From assembly GCA_025504975.1 (NCBI GenBank), contig JANUWI010000003.1:3038001-3102000 (forward strand): a stretch of 64,000 nt of DNA, written 5' to 3'. The notes beneath the pieces were generated by a model that saw nothing but the letters and a program-made list of their open reading frames with translations, did no database searches and was not told where the DNA came from. The translations under genes and the position numbers were made by a program. Position 1 is the stretch's first letter. Every line of letters begins with the position of its first letter. The stretch comes from Plenodomus lindquistii. Its lineage: Eukaryota > Ascomycota > Dothideomycetes > Pleosporales > Leptosphaeriaceae. Shown piece by piece: positions 43,682 to 55,500 of this stretch.

Positions 43682-46600
43682 TCAAATGACCTTCGTTCCA
43701 ACAAGAGTGCTGAAGCTCTTGCCCGCTGGTCGAGGCTCACGGCCAGATCCGAGGTAGAACTCGCATTTGAACTTCATGCACGTCGGGCCCTTGGGATCCT
43801 GGTACACCTGGATGATGTCACCCGTATGCAAGTGCCCATACAATGCATATCCCTTGTCATTGTGCTGTTTGAGAAGCTTCCCATTGACCTTTATGCCGAA
43901 TGTTGCGCACGTCCAAATGCCCACATGTAGGTCCTTGAGACTAGTCCAATCTTTTCCTTTCTGCGACAACTCATCCACGGTGCTCTGCGCTTCCGATCCT
44001 GAAGAGTACCAGAAGATGACGAATGCTGTCTTGGGGATCCGAATATCGTACGCGTCCTCGAAAACAATGGTGTTGTTGGGTTGCCGACCCCAGGTGGTCT
44101 TGCTTTGATCGATGTTCAAAACAAGGTCAGGCGCAAAAGACTCTTGGGTTGCGACCAGTCTCCCCAGATGACGTGCTGAGCGTCCATTGTTCAACTGGTC
44201 GGGAATACTAGGAATAGCCGGTGACGGGGATGGCACTGCGGCAGCGCTCGAGGCCGTTGACCGCACACTAGCCTGGGAGTCGCCCGTGGTGTTACTGTCC
44301 GTTCGTGCCCCTGTACTAACAAGACTACCCTGCGAGACAAAGTCGATACCGCTCACCCTAGTAGCGTATTCCACGTTGTGAGTGCTGGGATCCATGGGGT
44401 CGTAGAAGTACGATGCGGTCATAGGCAGACTGATCTGTCTGTTGATGCCAGGTTGCCTGGCTTTCGGTGTTGGTTCGCTGATCTGGCTGAAGTTTCCTGA
44501 CGATTCATGCAGCGAGCTGCCCTGCAGGAATTCGGGGGTTTTTGGCGTGGCAGGCAGAGCGGGACTCTGAGTTCTAGACACTGGCGAGTGTGGGGATCTC
44601 ATGTTCATATCGCGCACGAGGGATTCTGCGCCCAGCAGACTTGGTGACGAAAAGTCAGGATCTATATATGAAGGGCCAGCTGACGGTTCCTCCTGCTCAG
44701 CTCTACTGACCCTGTGATCAACGTCTTCGCTGCCGGTAGTTTGCTTCGCATGAACAGTCTTGCCGTCAGACAATGCGTCGTTCGCGTGAGCTTGTAAGAT
44801 CCCCGAGCTTTGCAGAGCAGATCGCCCAATTTCCCCGAAGAGGCGTGGCTGCCTCACCTTCGGCATGATTTGGAAGCTTTCCCCATCTCCAACCAGATGT
44901 GATGATTGGAACGACGGAGCTGCACTGGAGTCATCGTGGTCGCGAATCTGGTTGCGCGGATACAGAGGGTCCGCTCGTGGCTTTTTGGATTGCCGACCTC
45001 CCACCAGATTCATCATCTCATCATCAGACAGGAGGCCGGATTCCTCATCCTCTTCGGACTCTGAGACTTCGCGAATTTTCAGCTGCGATAACTGCTCCTC
45101 CGTACCTTCCGACTCCTCTTCTTCGACGATGCTTTGTAAGATAGGGCCGGCCGGAATAGCAGCGCCATCATGGAGCCACTCGTGGCCAAGACACTCCAGA
45201 GCAGTTGGGCGTGTCGAGGGATCAGTGCGGAGCATACGCATCAGTAGATCAATGCACGCAGGAGAGACACCCTCATGCTCGAGCGGAGTCGGATCCAGGT
45301 GGGATGCCATGATGTTCTTGTACATTGCTTCACCAGTGGCGTCTGCGATGCCTCGGAAAGGTGGCTGACCGCAAAGTGCGTTCCACAAAACGCCACCAAA
45401 GGACCATATATCCACCGAGGAGCTGTACGAGTGGTAGTCTCTTGCACCGCGACGACGTTTGCCGGCACCATAGTCGGGGAAGACCTCCGGGGCGCAGTAT
45501 AGCAGTGTACCGCAGAATGTTTTGAGAAATGTTTCGTCGTGTTTGACGACCTTCGACAAACCAAAGTCGGACAGCTTGACCGTAAAAGGCTCATGTTCCG
45601 CGATCAGAATATTATCCGGCTTGATGTCGCGATGTGTGATTTTATTCGAATGAATATAACTGAGCGCACTCAAGATCTGACGGGCCATCGACCTTACGGT
45701 AGTTTCTCTCATCGTATTGGCTTGATTGAGATGTCCCTGCAAATCGCCATGACGTACAAACTCCATGATGATGTACAGATAGTCGCCTTCGTCATAGTAC
45801 TCCACGAATTCGACAATGTTTGCGTGTCGCAAGCCCTGCATGATCTTCATTTCGTTGTCGATTTTCTTGTCCAGCATCCCGTTTTTTATGAAGCGACGCT
45901 TTTCCAGCTCCTTGGCAGCAAGGAGTTTGCCATCCATTTTGGTTGCCAATTGGTACACAGTCGCGAACGCGCCTTTTCCAATTTGCCCAATGATGTTGTA
46001 CTTCTCGCCGCCATCCCACTTCATAGCAGGACCACCGTAATGCTGTGTGATGCGCTGGACGGCTTGATCCTGATTCTCAGCGCTGTGAGGTGTACATTCC
46101 GCGATGAAATTACGAAGGTTCCTCTGGAATTGTTGCATTGATGTTACACGTGATGGAATCCGGACGATGAATTTGATCATCTCAGCATCGTTCGAATTCT
46201 GTATGCAGATGATGGAACCCGAGCTTAGCATGCGAATCTTGGAGAATCGCGTGTCTTTGCTCCTGAGAAGCACGTCATCAACGACCGTGCCGTTTGTTGA
46301 CATATCCTCAAGCATGATGATACCATTCGAGTTCAGGTATATCCGGAAGTGCTGGTTGCTGATACGTTTCCCAGAGTCGTTTCCAAAGATTATGTCGGCG
46401 CTCGTAGGATTGCGCCCGAAGATGAAGCCGAGCTCTTTGAACTTCAGATCACGAGCCGAAGACATTCGCAGAGCTAGGTCAGCACCAGCGCGCGAATTGT
46501 GACCCACCCTATTTCCATGTGCATCCACAAGGATTGTTTCCTGCTCCTCAATATCAGTTAAGGAGCTGCTCATTGAGTCAAGTGTGTTGCGGAAAAGTAC

Positions 46601-46786
46601 GTGTTCAGGCCGTTGCTGTGCTGCCTGCTCGACGATACGAATCGCCGTCGGTGTTGCAGGGTGCAGTATTAGGAGGACGTCGGCGATGTCAACATCATTG
46701 AGGCCAGAGTTGTTTCTGCCCAGCCGTCGAGGATCAAGTACTTGTTGGGTCAATGGTTGTGTTTGTTGTGACGGGTTTGCCTCCAT
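43682..46786 (-). CDS. RAD53: FHA-kinase-FHA checkpoint protein kinase (RAD53/CHK2 type)
   Basis: Predicted DNA-damage/replication checkpoint effector kinase, nuclear. Single frame of 1034 residues. FHA1 spans residues about 112-190: FIFGRNPTSADIIFG, then RISNQHFRIYL (SxxH phosphothreonine pocket intact) and STNGTVVDD. The kinase domain is about 262-540: GQIGKGAFATVYQLATK, AAKELEKR (ATP Lys), THRDIKPDNILI near 385, LSDFGLSKVV, TFCGTLLYCAPEVF, VDIWSFGGVLW and TALECLGHEWL. All catalytic residues are present. A Ser/Glu-rich linker of about 340 residues holds several SQ/TQ sites. A second FHA-like domain at about 880-1000 has TWGRQPNNTIVFED and KVNGKLLKQ, but its expected SxxH motif is not seen. 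Pezizomycotina carry more than one CHK2-like gene, so orthology to Neurospora prd-4 or mus-59 needs a tree. Confidence 0.9.
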   Translation of the reverse strand: MEANPSQQTQPLTQQVLDPRRLGRNNSGLNDVDIADVLLILHPATPTAIRIVEQAAQQRPEHVLFRNTLDSMSSSLTDIEEQETILVDAHGNRVGHNSRAGADLALRMSSARDLKFKELGFIFGRNPTSADIIFGNDSGKRISNQHFRIYLNSNGIIMLEDMSTNGTVVDDVLLRSKDTRFSKIRMLSSGSIICIQNSNDAEMIKFIVRIPSRVTSMQQFQRNLRNFIAECTPHSAENQDQAVQRITQHYGGPAMKWDGGEKYNIIGQIGKGAFATVYQLATKMDGKLLAAKELEKRRFIKNGMLDKKIDNEMKIMQGLRHANIVEFVEYYDEGDYLYIIMEFVRHGDLQGHLNQANTMRETTVRSMARQILSALSYIHSNKITHRDIKPDNILIAEHEPFTVKLSDFGLSKVVKHDETFLKTFCGTLLYCAPEVFPDYGAGKRRRGARDYHSYSSSVDIWSFGGVLWNALCGQPPFRGIADATGEAMYKNIMASHLDPTPLEHEGVSPACIDLLMRMLRTDPSTRPTALECLGHEWLHDGAAIPAGPILQSIVEEEESEGTEEQLSQLKIREVSESEEDEESGLLSDDEMMNLVGGRQSKKPRADPLYPRNQIRDHDDSSAAPSFQSSHLVGDGESFQIMPKVRQPRLFGEIGRSALQSSGILQAHANDALSDGKTVHAKQTTGSEDVDHRVSRAEQEEPSAGPSYIDPDFSSPSLLGAESLVRDMNMRSPHSPVSRTQSPALPATPKTPEFLQGSSLHESSGNFSQISEPTPKARQPGINRQISLPMTASYFYDPMDPSTHNVEYATRVSGIDFVSQGSLVSTGARTDSNTTGDSQASVRSTASSAAAVPSPSPAIPSIPDQLNNGRSARHLGRLVATQESFAPDLVLNIDQSKTTWGRQPNNTIVFEDAYDIRIPKTAFVIFWYSSGSEAQSTVDELSQKGKDWTSLKDLHVGIWTCATFGIKVNGKLLKQHNDKGYALYGHLHTGDIIQVYQDPKGPTCMKFKCEFYLGSGREPRPAGKSFSTLVGTKVI

Positions 46787-48803
46787 CTTGATTGCGACGT
46801 GAGACTTTGTTTGTCGATGTCTGAAAGTGTGGACTAAGGCTGAGGGCGTTTATGGTGGCGGTGGGAACAGTGTGCTTCGAAGGGAGGGCGCGGGTGATGA
46901 GTGGCTTTATATACGCGTAGGAGGGGCAGCGCAGCCTACTGATCGTGCGCGAGCCGCAAGGTGGGGGCGTTGGAGGTGAAGGGTGCGAAATGTGCGTTTG
47001 CAGTCGCGATAGCAGATTAGTCGCTCAGGCATGGGACAGCCTTACGAGCTACAACAAACGGGATCAGAACCCTAAACAGAAGAATATTACGGCAGTTATA
47101 TACGTCTCCGAAACCGGCGTGACGTCGCAAGGAAACAGGGTCAGGTTGGTCAAGTGAGGTATCCAGGATGTTTTGTCACTCGCTCCGTGGCCCACGAACG
47201 TATGCTCATCCGTGTGACGAAGGATTCGCACGAAGCAGTATGGGGCACAAGCGTGTTTATAGAGAAGATCTCCGCAGATGTTTGTCTCTGTTCGCGTTGG
47301 TAGTGCAGCCCAGCATACGATCTAGAGTGCCAGTATGCCGATGATGCCGGCGATGCGCTGTTTGAGGCAGGGGCTAAGCACGGCGAGGTCGATTGTATGG
47401 TCCTGACACATATAAAGAGCGATGGCGTGCGCTCGGTGACTCTACAGAGGCAGACGTTTGCCTTGATGGTGCAGGTAAATATAGGAGAGAACGTGAGGGG
47501 CGCCCTGGGGGACTGTGTACACGGAATTAGTCAGCGCGAGCCTATTTGTTGCAGCGCGGTGAGATGGGGCAGACCAGACGAGCGCATACCTTGACAGTAA
47601 GAGCAGGAGGACCACCAGCGCAATTGTCGAGTATGAGAAAGCAGGCCTCGAAATTGTTCGCCAGGTCTCACCACGGGAGGTGGCACATACGACAGATTGG
47701 CCAATGACATGTTAGCGGCCAAGCCCTATAGGCAGCCACATGGTCACGCGTAGACGTGTACGCGACGCGTTTGCGGTCAAAAGAATGTCCGAGTGCCGCC
47801 GAACAGTCATCGACATTCCTGCTGTTCAGCCCCAGCACGAGGCTCGCTGGATGCTTCATCTAATACATAATCTAAACGCCAAGTCGAGATGCGCGTTTCG
47901 GACTCTCCATTGGGTGCACCGTCTGACATTGACTGGATGTGCCCGTCAACTGAAGGTCTTCTGTTCGGCAAGGGCAAAGCACTGCCCACGCCGCTCCCGT
48001 CTCATGCCCAAGATCAAAAGGATCAATTCCATCCCGTCTCCCATCATCCTTCATACTCTGATTGCAGAGTTTAGCATTGGAGCAGCTTCAGCTATCTCGC
48101 ATACGCTTGATGATGCACGGCCATGGCTGAAGGCCATCTGCAGATCCACAAAGCATACGACTAATAGAGTACAATGACCCAACAACGAGACCAACATCTG
48201 GAACTGGCGGGTTGCACTATTCTCTAACATTCAACGACTCCAACAGCAAGCTACGGCCCACACCGCATCCCGCAGCCAGCAGTGTCAACATGTACGACTT
48301 CTTAGTGTCCTACTTTCTTAGTCGTGGTGGGGTCTCCGCATCTCGCTAAAGTTCGCACCGTCTCTGATCCAACGAGATCGGGCCGTGCGACCGGGGCTGT
48401 GTGTCGCGAGCGAGGCCAAACGCGATTCAGCCTTTGTTGATGTCATCTCCATGCCGTTCTTCAGTCATTTCGAACACCCTGAACCACACTTGAGAACCGA
48501 TCATAGCATCATCACTGAGGCATCATCGCTAAGAAACTAGTCAGAATGCGTGTGGCTGGTCGAGTTGAATCGAGGCTTGCGCAGGTACCAAGATACTGTA
48601 CGTCAGTGTGGAAAAATGTCACGAGGAGGTACAAAGGGGTTGGGTGGACGAAGGGATAAAGTTTCGTGTGCCCATCCACCATGCTCCGCATAGTTCTAAG
48701 ATCTGCCAAACAACCGTTCTCAATCAACTATACATTTTTTTTCCGAGTATTCCCTGCACCTCCGCGTCTTGAACAACCTTTCTTGCGATCACTATCAACC
48801 ACC
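46787..48803. other. Divergent promoter region, about 2 kb
   Basis: Between the kinase gene (minus) and the small HVA1/TUDOR-like gene (plus). A 145-codon plus frame at 47740-48177 has no recognisable domain. No gene is supported. Confidence 0.45.
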
Positions 48804-49379
48804 ATGCCTACCAGACAGCAAGAAGCAAACATGAAGAAACAGGAGCAAGGAGACAAGCAAAGTCTATCGAGCAGGCCAAAGGACGCCGCGACGAATGGCG
48901 CATATCACAACAGTGGCAAAAAGGATGCGACCGATTGCACCGCATACTGGGATGATCCCGAGACCATGGAGCACAACCAAAAGGAATACAAGAAGTTCCT
49001 CGATAACAACCGGAAAGCCCGCAAAGACTCTCAAGAAGCGCAGAACTCGGATGATTCCATTAGCAAGAAACGAAGCCGTGGCAAAAACTCCAGTGCGCCG
49101 GGCACGCCCAGCAAGAAGCAAAAGGGCAATGATGCGAAACAGAAGACGCCTTCTACTCCTGCAGGAAGCATCACACGTGTGCCGGAGAAGGGTCAGCAAG
49201 CTCAATGGCATGCCTTGCCCGGTTGGGTAGATGGGGAAGTGCTGGAGGTGCTCTATGAGGAGAAAGAAGTGGATGGAAAGAAGGTCAAAGCGAGTAAGGA
49301 GGATCCACGGATCGTACTAAAGAGTAATGCGTCGGGAAAGATATGTGTGCACAAACCAGATGCGGTGCATTTCGGTTAG
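48804..49379 (+). CDS. Small basic protein with HVA1/TUDOR-like (DUF2945) C-terminal domain
   Basis: Function not established. With start ATG at 48804, in a good context (CACCATG), the product is 191 residues. The first 120 are charged and low complexity (Lys/Gln/Asn/Asp). The C-terminal 65 residues match the hypervirulence-associated TUDOR-like family pattern: GQQAQWHALPGWVDGEVLEV, then GKKVKASKEDPRIVLKS, SGKICVHKP and a short tail. Such small domains are common in fungi and bacteria; the family name does not show a role in virulence here. The frame is also open to an ATG at 48666 (and one at 48681), adding an Arg-rich, presequence-like segment (MLRIVLRSAKQPFS...LRSLSTT), so two start sites are possible. 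Confidence 0.75.
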   Translation: MPTRQQEANMKKQEQGDKQSLSSRPKDAATNGAYHNSGKKDATDCTAYWDDPETMEHNQKEYKKFLDNNRKARKDSQEAQNSDDSISKKRSRGKNSSAPGTPSKKQKGNDAKQKTPSTPAGSITRVPEKGQQAQWHALPGWVDGEVLEVLYEEKEVDGKKVKASKEDPRIVLKSNASGKICVHKPDAVHFG

Positions 49380-52300
49380 CTCTGAGGGGACATGAATAAT
49401 CATGTCGTTCCCTTGATGGGAAAACTTTTGTTAATGCGTGTACGCTATAAGTTGAGCAAGGCTTTCTTGAAACACAATTCTTGATGCTATTTCTTGAGAG
49501 TTACCCGGTTTCTACAGCATGAACAGCTGAGCTGGGATTACCTGTTGACTTTTTACAATAAATTCAAATCTTGAAAAAAAGACAGATTTCGTGCAGCTTA
49601 GTATAGGCTCGGGGTGACTCTTACCTCAACCTTAGCAGCTCCCCGGGACTAGCGCCGCGAGGAAAATGCCTCACCCATATCAGAGCAAGCCGAAAGGCAC
49701 GAAACCTGCTCAGAAGACAAGTTCAGCAGGCGTTCTCTAACTTTTACTCCACAGTAACCACCCCTGCCAGTCATTGCTGTTGATCACATCGCCGGTCTCA
49801 ACAAGGTTCAGGAGGATCTCAAGGTTAAGTAGGATCTCAAGGCCAAGATCGCAGCCTCAGGTCGTTAGCGCAGCGGGGATGTTTGTTAAAGATCCAACAA
49901 GGCGTTGCATAGTTTGATGCCATCCAGGAACATCGATCCAGAGGACGTGTTTGACGATATGTTGTTCCCTCGAAATGATGTTTGCAAACTGTACGGCCTG
50001 TCTAATGTCAAAGTGTTTGTTATGATGCTTCTTCTTAGCACGTTAGCAGCTTTCAAAACACTGCGCAAGTCTATGTTATCTGCATTCCGAGCATATCGTC
50101 GCGCTAATAGTAGCAGTGGTGAGACTACAAGAGCAGTGCTGAAGATGCTGGCAAGGTTGGCGAAGTTACGAGAATAGTGCTGGCGAAGGCGCTCTTTCGC
50201 ATCATCTACTCGAGCACGCACACACTTGGATGACTATGATCTGCCCTATGAATTTCGACTGTTCATGGGGTCGTATCACCGCAGGAAGCTGACAGCGTGC
50301 TCTTGGTATGCTATGAGTTACACCTCTGTCATTATCTGCAGCTCCCTTCGTGCGTTGATATCCCACCTAGACTACTCACATTGCGGTAGTGCAGCGGTGC
50401 TTCGATGTAAATGAGCCGCCTTGTGTGAACCTGATCATACAGAAACACACCTTGAACATTTCCTCTTAGAAAATAACACGCCAATACATGGTAAATTGCC
50501 GTATATTGCGGTCCAGAAGAGAAGTGACCTGTGTTGTCTCATTGAGCCTGGACTTCAAAATAGCATGCTCCCATCGCCTCGATCTAAACAATTCGTATAT
50601 ATTTGAACATTGTCCCGCCCAATGCTGGAGAACAAAAATGTGTCGAGTTCTGTCCCCAACTCCAAACGCTTTTTACGCTCGTGCATTCTCAACAAGGTCC
50701 ACGTTTACCTCAAGTGCAAAGCTACTCCAACCTCGACGTCAAGTCTATATACCATCGCATCGTCGAAATCTAGCCTCCACGAAGTAAACAACGCATCGAG
50801 GCGGATTGCAAGGGATCCCAGGATGCTGATAGGACATTTGCTTTGAGTATCGTGACCGATGACTAAGATTACACACGTGCTACGTAAAAGTGGGTCGTTG
50901 GCTATGTTTATGGCCGGCTCCTGCCGATAATGACTAGCAGTGACCAGATGCTGCTTGGAATGAGGCCCGACAGAATGTTGCGCTGTGGTGTTGAGTGGTG
51001 GAGTCAAATGACGGGGTAAGAACCAGCTTCAGGTCGGTAGATAAGATGCGTCTGATGTAACATAATATTTATCGAAAGCAGCATAAACAAATACTGGCGT
51101 CAACTACCCACAATTGGGTGATTCGGCCCATATTCCAACTTAAACAGTGGAATCTTACCACGTAACGTCTTCCCCAGGTTTGATGTCGAATAGGAATGGC
51201 TCGGGGACGGGAGCAGGTTGCCCCGCACCGAAATGGCCAATTGACTTCAATCACTATAGCTGTAGTGGGCCTAGGCTCCCGCGGAGCAGCGCAAGGAAGC
51301 GGTGATGATGGAGTACAGATATGATTCGTTGATGGGAGGGGGGATCTGCGTATGCCGAGGGGCTGTCAACGAAAGCAATAAACAAGAGAAGCAGTGCAAC
51401 GTTCGACGACGGCTATAGAGGGGGAAACAGGAATGACATCGCCTGACGATGGCCTGATGAACATGATGTACGGCCCACATATGAGTGGTCTGAAGCGTGG
51501 AGTGTGATGTACATGGTAGTTTGAACAAGACTATCGAAGCAGCCACCGACCGACAGAGTGCTGATGGTGGTGAGATGTCAACACTCGCCAATGTAGGCCG
51601 TGCTCGGTGCTTCTCATGGCCGTTGCTGTGGTGCATCCAGCGTCGTCCAAGCTGACGAGGGATATGGACAAGCATCACAGCGGGACTGCCGACTACGGCA
51701 GCACTGGACGCCATCATGCATCTATAGAGCCTAAACCTAGAAAATTAAATGTGCCAGGATGCTGCAATGGGTGAGGGAAGAACAAGGGGCGCCATTGCAA
51801 CGAGGCCCAAAGTCAAAGTCAAAGTCATCTACTGCCACGAGAAACCAAGGCTTCCTTTACTCGTGTCTTTAAGGATTGCCGACTACATGTAATACACGCC
51901 GAGAGAGCGATGGTCTGAAGTGTTGGAGTTGAGAAAATCGGGCGGGACGCTAGGTGCACCCAGCGCCTTCTGCACGCTACGGCTTGTCATGGACGAGGGT
52001 GCTCTCGGCTTGACGCATGCTGCATGGGAGCTTTGGAGCGGTCGATATCGCCTATCTCTGTTCGTGTCCACTCGCGCTCTTTTCCTTTCTGGAGGTGTGG
52101 TCACGCTTACCACGAGTTGTGGCTGTTCAGGTCGCTCCTGCTGCTTGTTAGCCTACCCCTCCTTCGAGCCGTTGCCAAATTCGTTTTGCTTGCACGGGCT
52201 GTCATATTCACTCACTCATCTTCACGATACGCAGCTCTCTCACTCGCGCCGGCCACCGCAGCATGCAGTAACCTCGTCGCCAGCGGACCCTCGTCGTTTT

Positions 52301-52542
52301 GGTCGCGCCCGTATACGCAGCTCGTGTCTTTGGCATTGCCTAGTTGTCTGGCGGCAGCGACGGCGCACCGCTCACACCCGTGCTTCTCACCCGCCCCACG
52401 CCTCAATAGCATTCAGACGTCCGCGTTCACGCCAGACTATGATTGACTGCCCCATATCGCTTGAACAGCCCACCTGAGGGCCCTCGCCCCCTCAGCACCG
52501 CGCCCGCTCGAGGCCTGTCAAGCGACAGCGGCCCTTCCAGCC
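49380..52542. other. 3.1-kb region without supported gene
   Basis: Downstream of the HVA1-like gene and upstream of RIM15. It contains a short possible relict near 49666-49868 and a 112-codon minus frame (49886-50221) with a hydrophobic segment but no ATG. The last 600 bases are C-rich, pyrimidine-rich sequence that probably contains the RIM15 promoter and leader. No tRNA or rRNA was recognised. Confidence 0.45.
49666..49868 (+). pseudogene. Possible relict of a small gene
   Basis: A 24-codon ATG frame (MPHPYQSKPKGTKPAQKTSS) is followed, after a CTAAC...ACAG acceptor-like stretch, by an open run PVIAVDHIAGLNKVQEDLKV. This is interrupted by a TAG at 49830 and resumes DLKAKIAASGR. The stop lies in a tandem 12-base duplication (AGGATCTCAAGG twice) and could be a mutated CAG. 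No donor gives an intron of normal size, so this is weak. Confidence 0.2.
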
Positions 52543-55500
52543 ATGGCCGACCAACCCAAGCCGACGACGCTGGCTCCGCCCGCTGTCACGGCACTGCGGA
52601 AAGAAGCCGTGGGTGCGCCTGGCAACCGCGTCAACATGGAGCGCACCGTTAGCCAGGACATGCGTGATGAGCGAGAGGATCTCAAGGAGGCGGCCGAGCA
52701 CAGCTTGAACATCATCATGGACCTCGATTTGCAGGGCAGGATCCGCTACGTCAGCCCCTCATGGAAGGACGTAATCGGCTCACTGCCCGACCAAGTGATT
52801 GGGAAGCCAGTCCTCGACATCATCTATGCTGGCGCCGACACCTTCGCAGAGACAATTGAGTCCGTCCGCAAATACGACTCGCGCAGCCACATCGTCCGCT
52901 TCTCTGTCCGTCTTGGCCAGCACTCGATCCTGCACAAGCGGCGGTCGAGGCCCACGGCCCTGGAACCCGAGGACGCTTCGCCATTGTCGCCGACTAGGCC
53001 TGCTGAAGAGGAGGAGCAGCTGTTGAACCTCGAGGCACAGGGAATCATGGTGTACGACCGCACCACTGGGGAAGAGAGCCATGTAGGTTCCACAGACGTG
53101 GTATTTGAGAGAAAGCTGACAGAATGCAGACTATGTGGATGGTCCGTCCGTCTGTCCTCCGCGAGGTGACAATTGATCTGCCCGAGTTTCTGGTCGAGTC
53201 GCTTGGAGTCGGAGCAGAGGTTTTGGCTCACTATCTGACGGGGCTTGCTGAGCAAGGAGCCAATGACCCACGGAACCATCCCCCTCCGCTGCCCGTCCTC
53301 TGCCGCATCTGCGAACGACATATCACGCCGTGGTGGTTTGAGAAGCATTCTGAGCTTTGTCTACAAGAGCATCGCGCTGAGATGGACGTCCAGATGGCCC
53401 AAGAAACGCTCGCCGAGCACCGCAACGCCATTGTCAGGGTTCTAGATACACTCGAATCGCATAGCCAGCGCTCTCGTGCTGCCTCTATGGACCCTGTTCA
53501 GCCGCTCATGCCGGCCGAGTACAAGGGACTTATCATACATGCGTCGTCGACACCTTCATCGGGTACTCCGTCTGGGCGAAACTCGCCTGCATCTCCTCCC
53601 TCCAGATCTCGAGAGCGTACCGAACGGTCCTCAGGATTTGGTCACCACCGTGCACGTTCATTCGCCGTGCGAAGGCCCTTGGCCCGTATCGTGGAGCTAG
53701 TTCTGGACTTGTGTGACACGGCACTTGAGATCAACACGCCAGCCATCAAAGACACTGCTCGTGGGCAGTCTGCAACCGAAATTCGAACACAGTCTCCACA
53801 GTCGGAGAACCGCATCTCGCAGGTTCTGCAATGGCAGTCCCCCACGACAGGCTCATCTGATCATACGGAAGGACTGAAGCTGCTTTGTGAGGACACCAAC
53901 AGACTGGCCAAGGCCAAGATCGATGCTGTCACACGACACAGGCGAGTGCTCGAGTACTCCGAACGTCTCCGGGTGGAATTCGACATTCTCGTCCAAGAAT
54001 GCATCGAGGCAGCGATGGTAAAGGCTGCGCGTATTGCAGCTGGTGAGGACAGTTCATCTGAAGAGGAACAAGCTGTAGAAGGACCTCTGGCAGATTCAAA
54101 CGACATTCCTACAGGAGAAGAAGGCATCTTCCCGGGTTCTTTCGACGCCCCATCCGCTATAGCTCAGGCCCTGCGTAACAATGCCTCTGATTTCTCACTT
54201 CCTGCGCGTGTTGGCCGTCGAGAGTCCTCCGTTGCTGGGTCGAATCGCTCCAGTAGCCCCAGAGGGGGTTGCCAGACACCAAAATCACATGCAGGCGCCA
54301 TCACTATCGCCACTCAAAACAAGCGGCACTCGATGCATTTTGAGAGTGATGCAGGTGCAGAAAGCGACACTAGCATGCATTCCTCTGTACTATCTGGTCC
54401 ACGTCGTGCGGACTCACCTGCGGCATCTGATGTCGGCTTGAGTAGAGTAGCAAGCTCACGAGAGAGGAAGCGTAAGAGTCTGATTCTGCCAAGCGTGTTA
54501 TCTAGTCGTCAACAGTCTCCTGCTCGTACGATGATTCCACCACCATCTTCGCCGTTGAGAACGACCAAGCCGCGCCTTCCCAGTGGTGTCGACGCCCTAC
54601 AATCACCCATCACATCGCCGGTCCTGACGACAGCCGAGTTTTCTTCGCCGGCGATGTCCCATGCTCTTAGCCACCACCACCACCGCAGGCAATCATCAAC
54701 TGCAGGGTCAGATGGACCCCGGCCTATTTCTCCCCGACTCATACCAACAACTCAACCACAAGCACGGGCCGTTCCGCCTTCTATCAAAGATTTCGAGATC
54801 ATCAAGCCCATCAGCAAAGGCGCCTTTGGTAGCGTGTACCTCGCCAAGAAAAAATCGACTGGAGAATACTATGCCATCAAAGTCTTGAAGAAGGCCGACA
54901 TGGTTGCTAAGAATCAAGTCACCAACGTGAAAGCTGAAAGAGCTATTATGATGTGGCAAGGCGAGAGCGACTTTGTAGCAAAGCTTTACTGGACCTTTTC
55001 GAGCAAAGACTATCTCTACCTTGTCATGGAGTATCTGAACGGCGGTGATTGCGCCTCCCTGATCAAGGTTCTCGGTGCACTACCCGAAGATTGGGCCAAG
55101 AAGTATTTGGCTGAGGTTGTCCTTGGTGTTGAGCATCTGCACAGTCGCAGCATTGTCCACCGTGATTTGAAGCCGGACAATCTTCTCATTGACGGTAAAG
55201 GCCATTTGAAATTGACCGACTTCGGCCTATCTCGTATGGGTATGATTGGCCGTCAAAAGCGCGCTCTCAAGTCTGCAGATCAAGCCCCCGATCTGCTCAA
55301 AGCTGGCCCCTTCCATCGAGCAACCTCTATGGGGTCGTCTCGATCTGCATCTTTCGACCTCAATCCTTCGCCATCTCAGACGCCACACATGACGCCGGCC
55401 CTAGCGGGTGACATTGGACAACCGTCGTACTTCAACCTCAACCGAGAGGGCTCTCAAGGTCGCGAGTCTTCAAGGCGAACTTCTGGCAAGAGCGAAAGCC

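Noticed and set aside
49886..50221. 112-codon minus-strand frame with a hydrophobic segment
   Set aside because: No ATG at its start (begins at GTG, with a stop just upstream) and no convincing acceptor or homologue.
51271..51717. 148-codon minus-strand frame starting with two Met
   Set aside because: Composition and lack of motifs suggest chance; no exon partners found.
52024..52477. Plus-strand frames just upstream of RIM15
   Set aside because: They lie in the probable leader/promoter and end before the clear RIM15 start at 52543; no conserved features.
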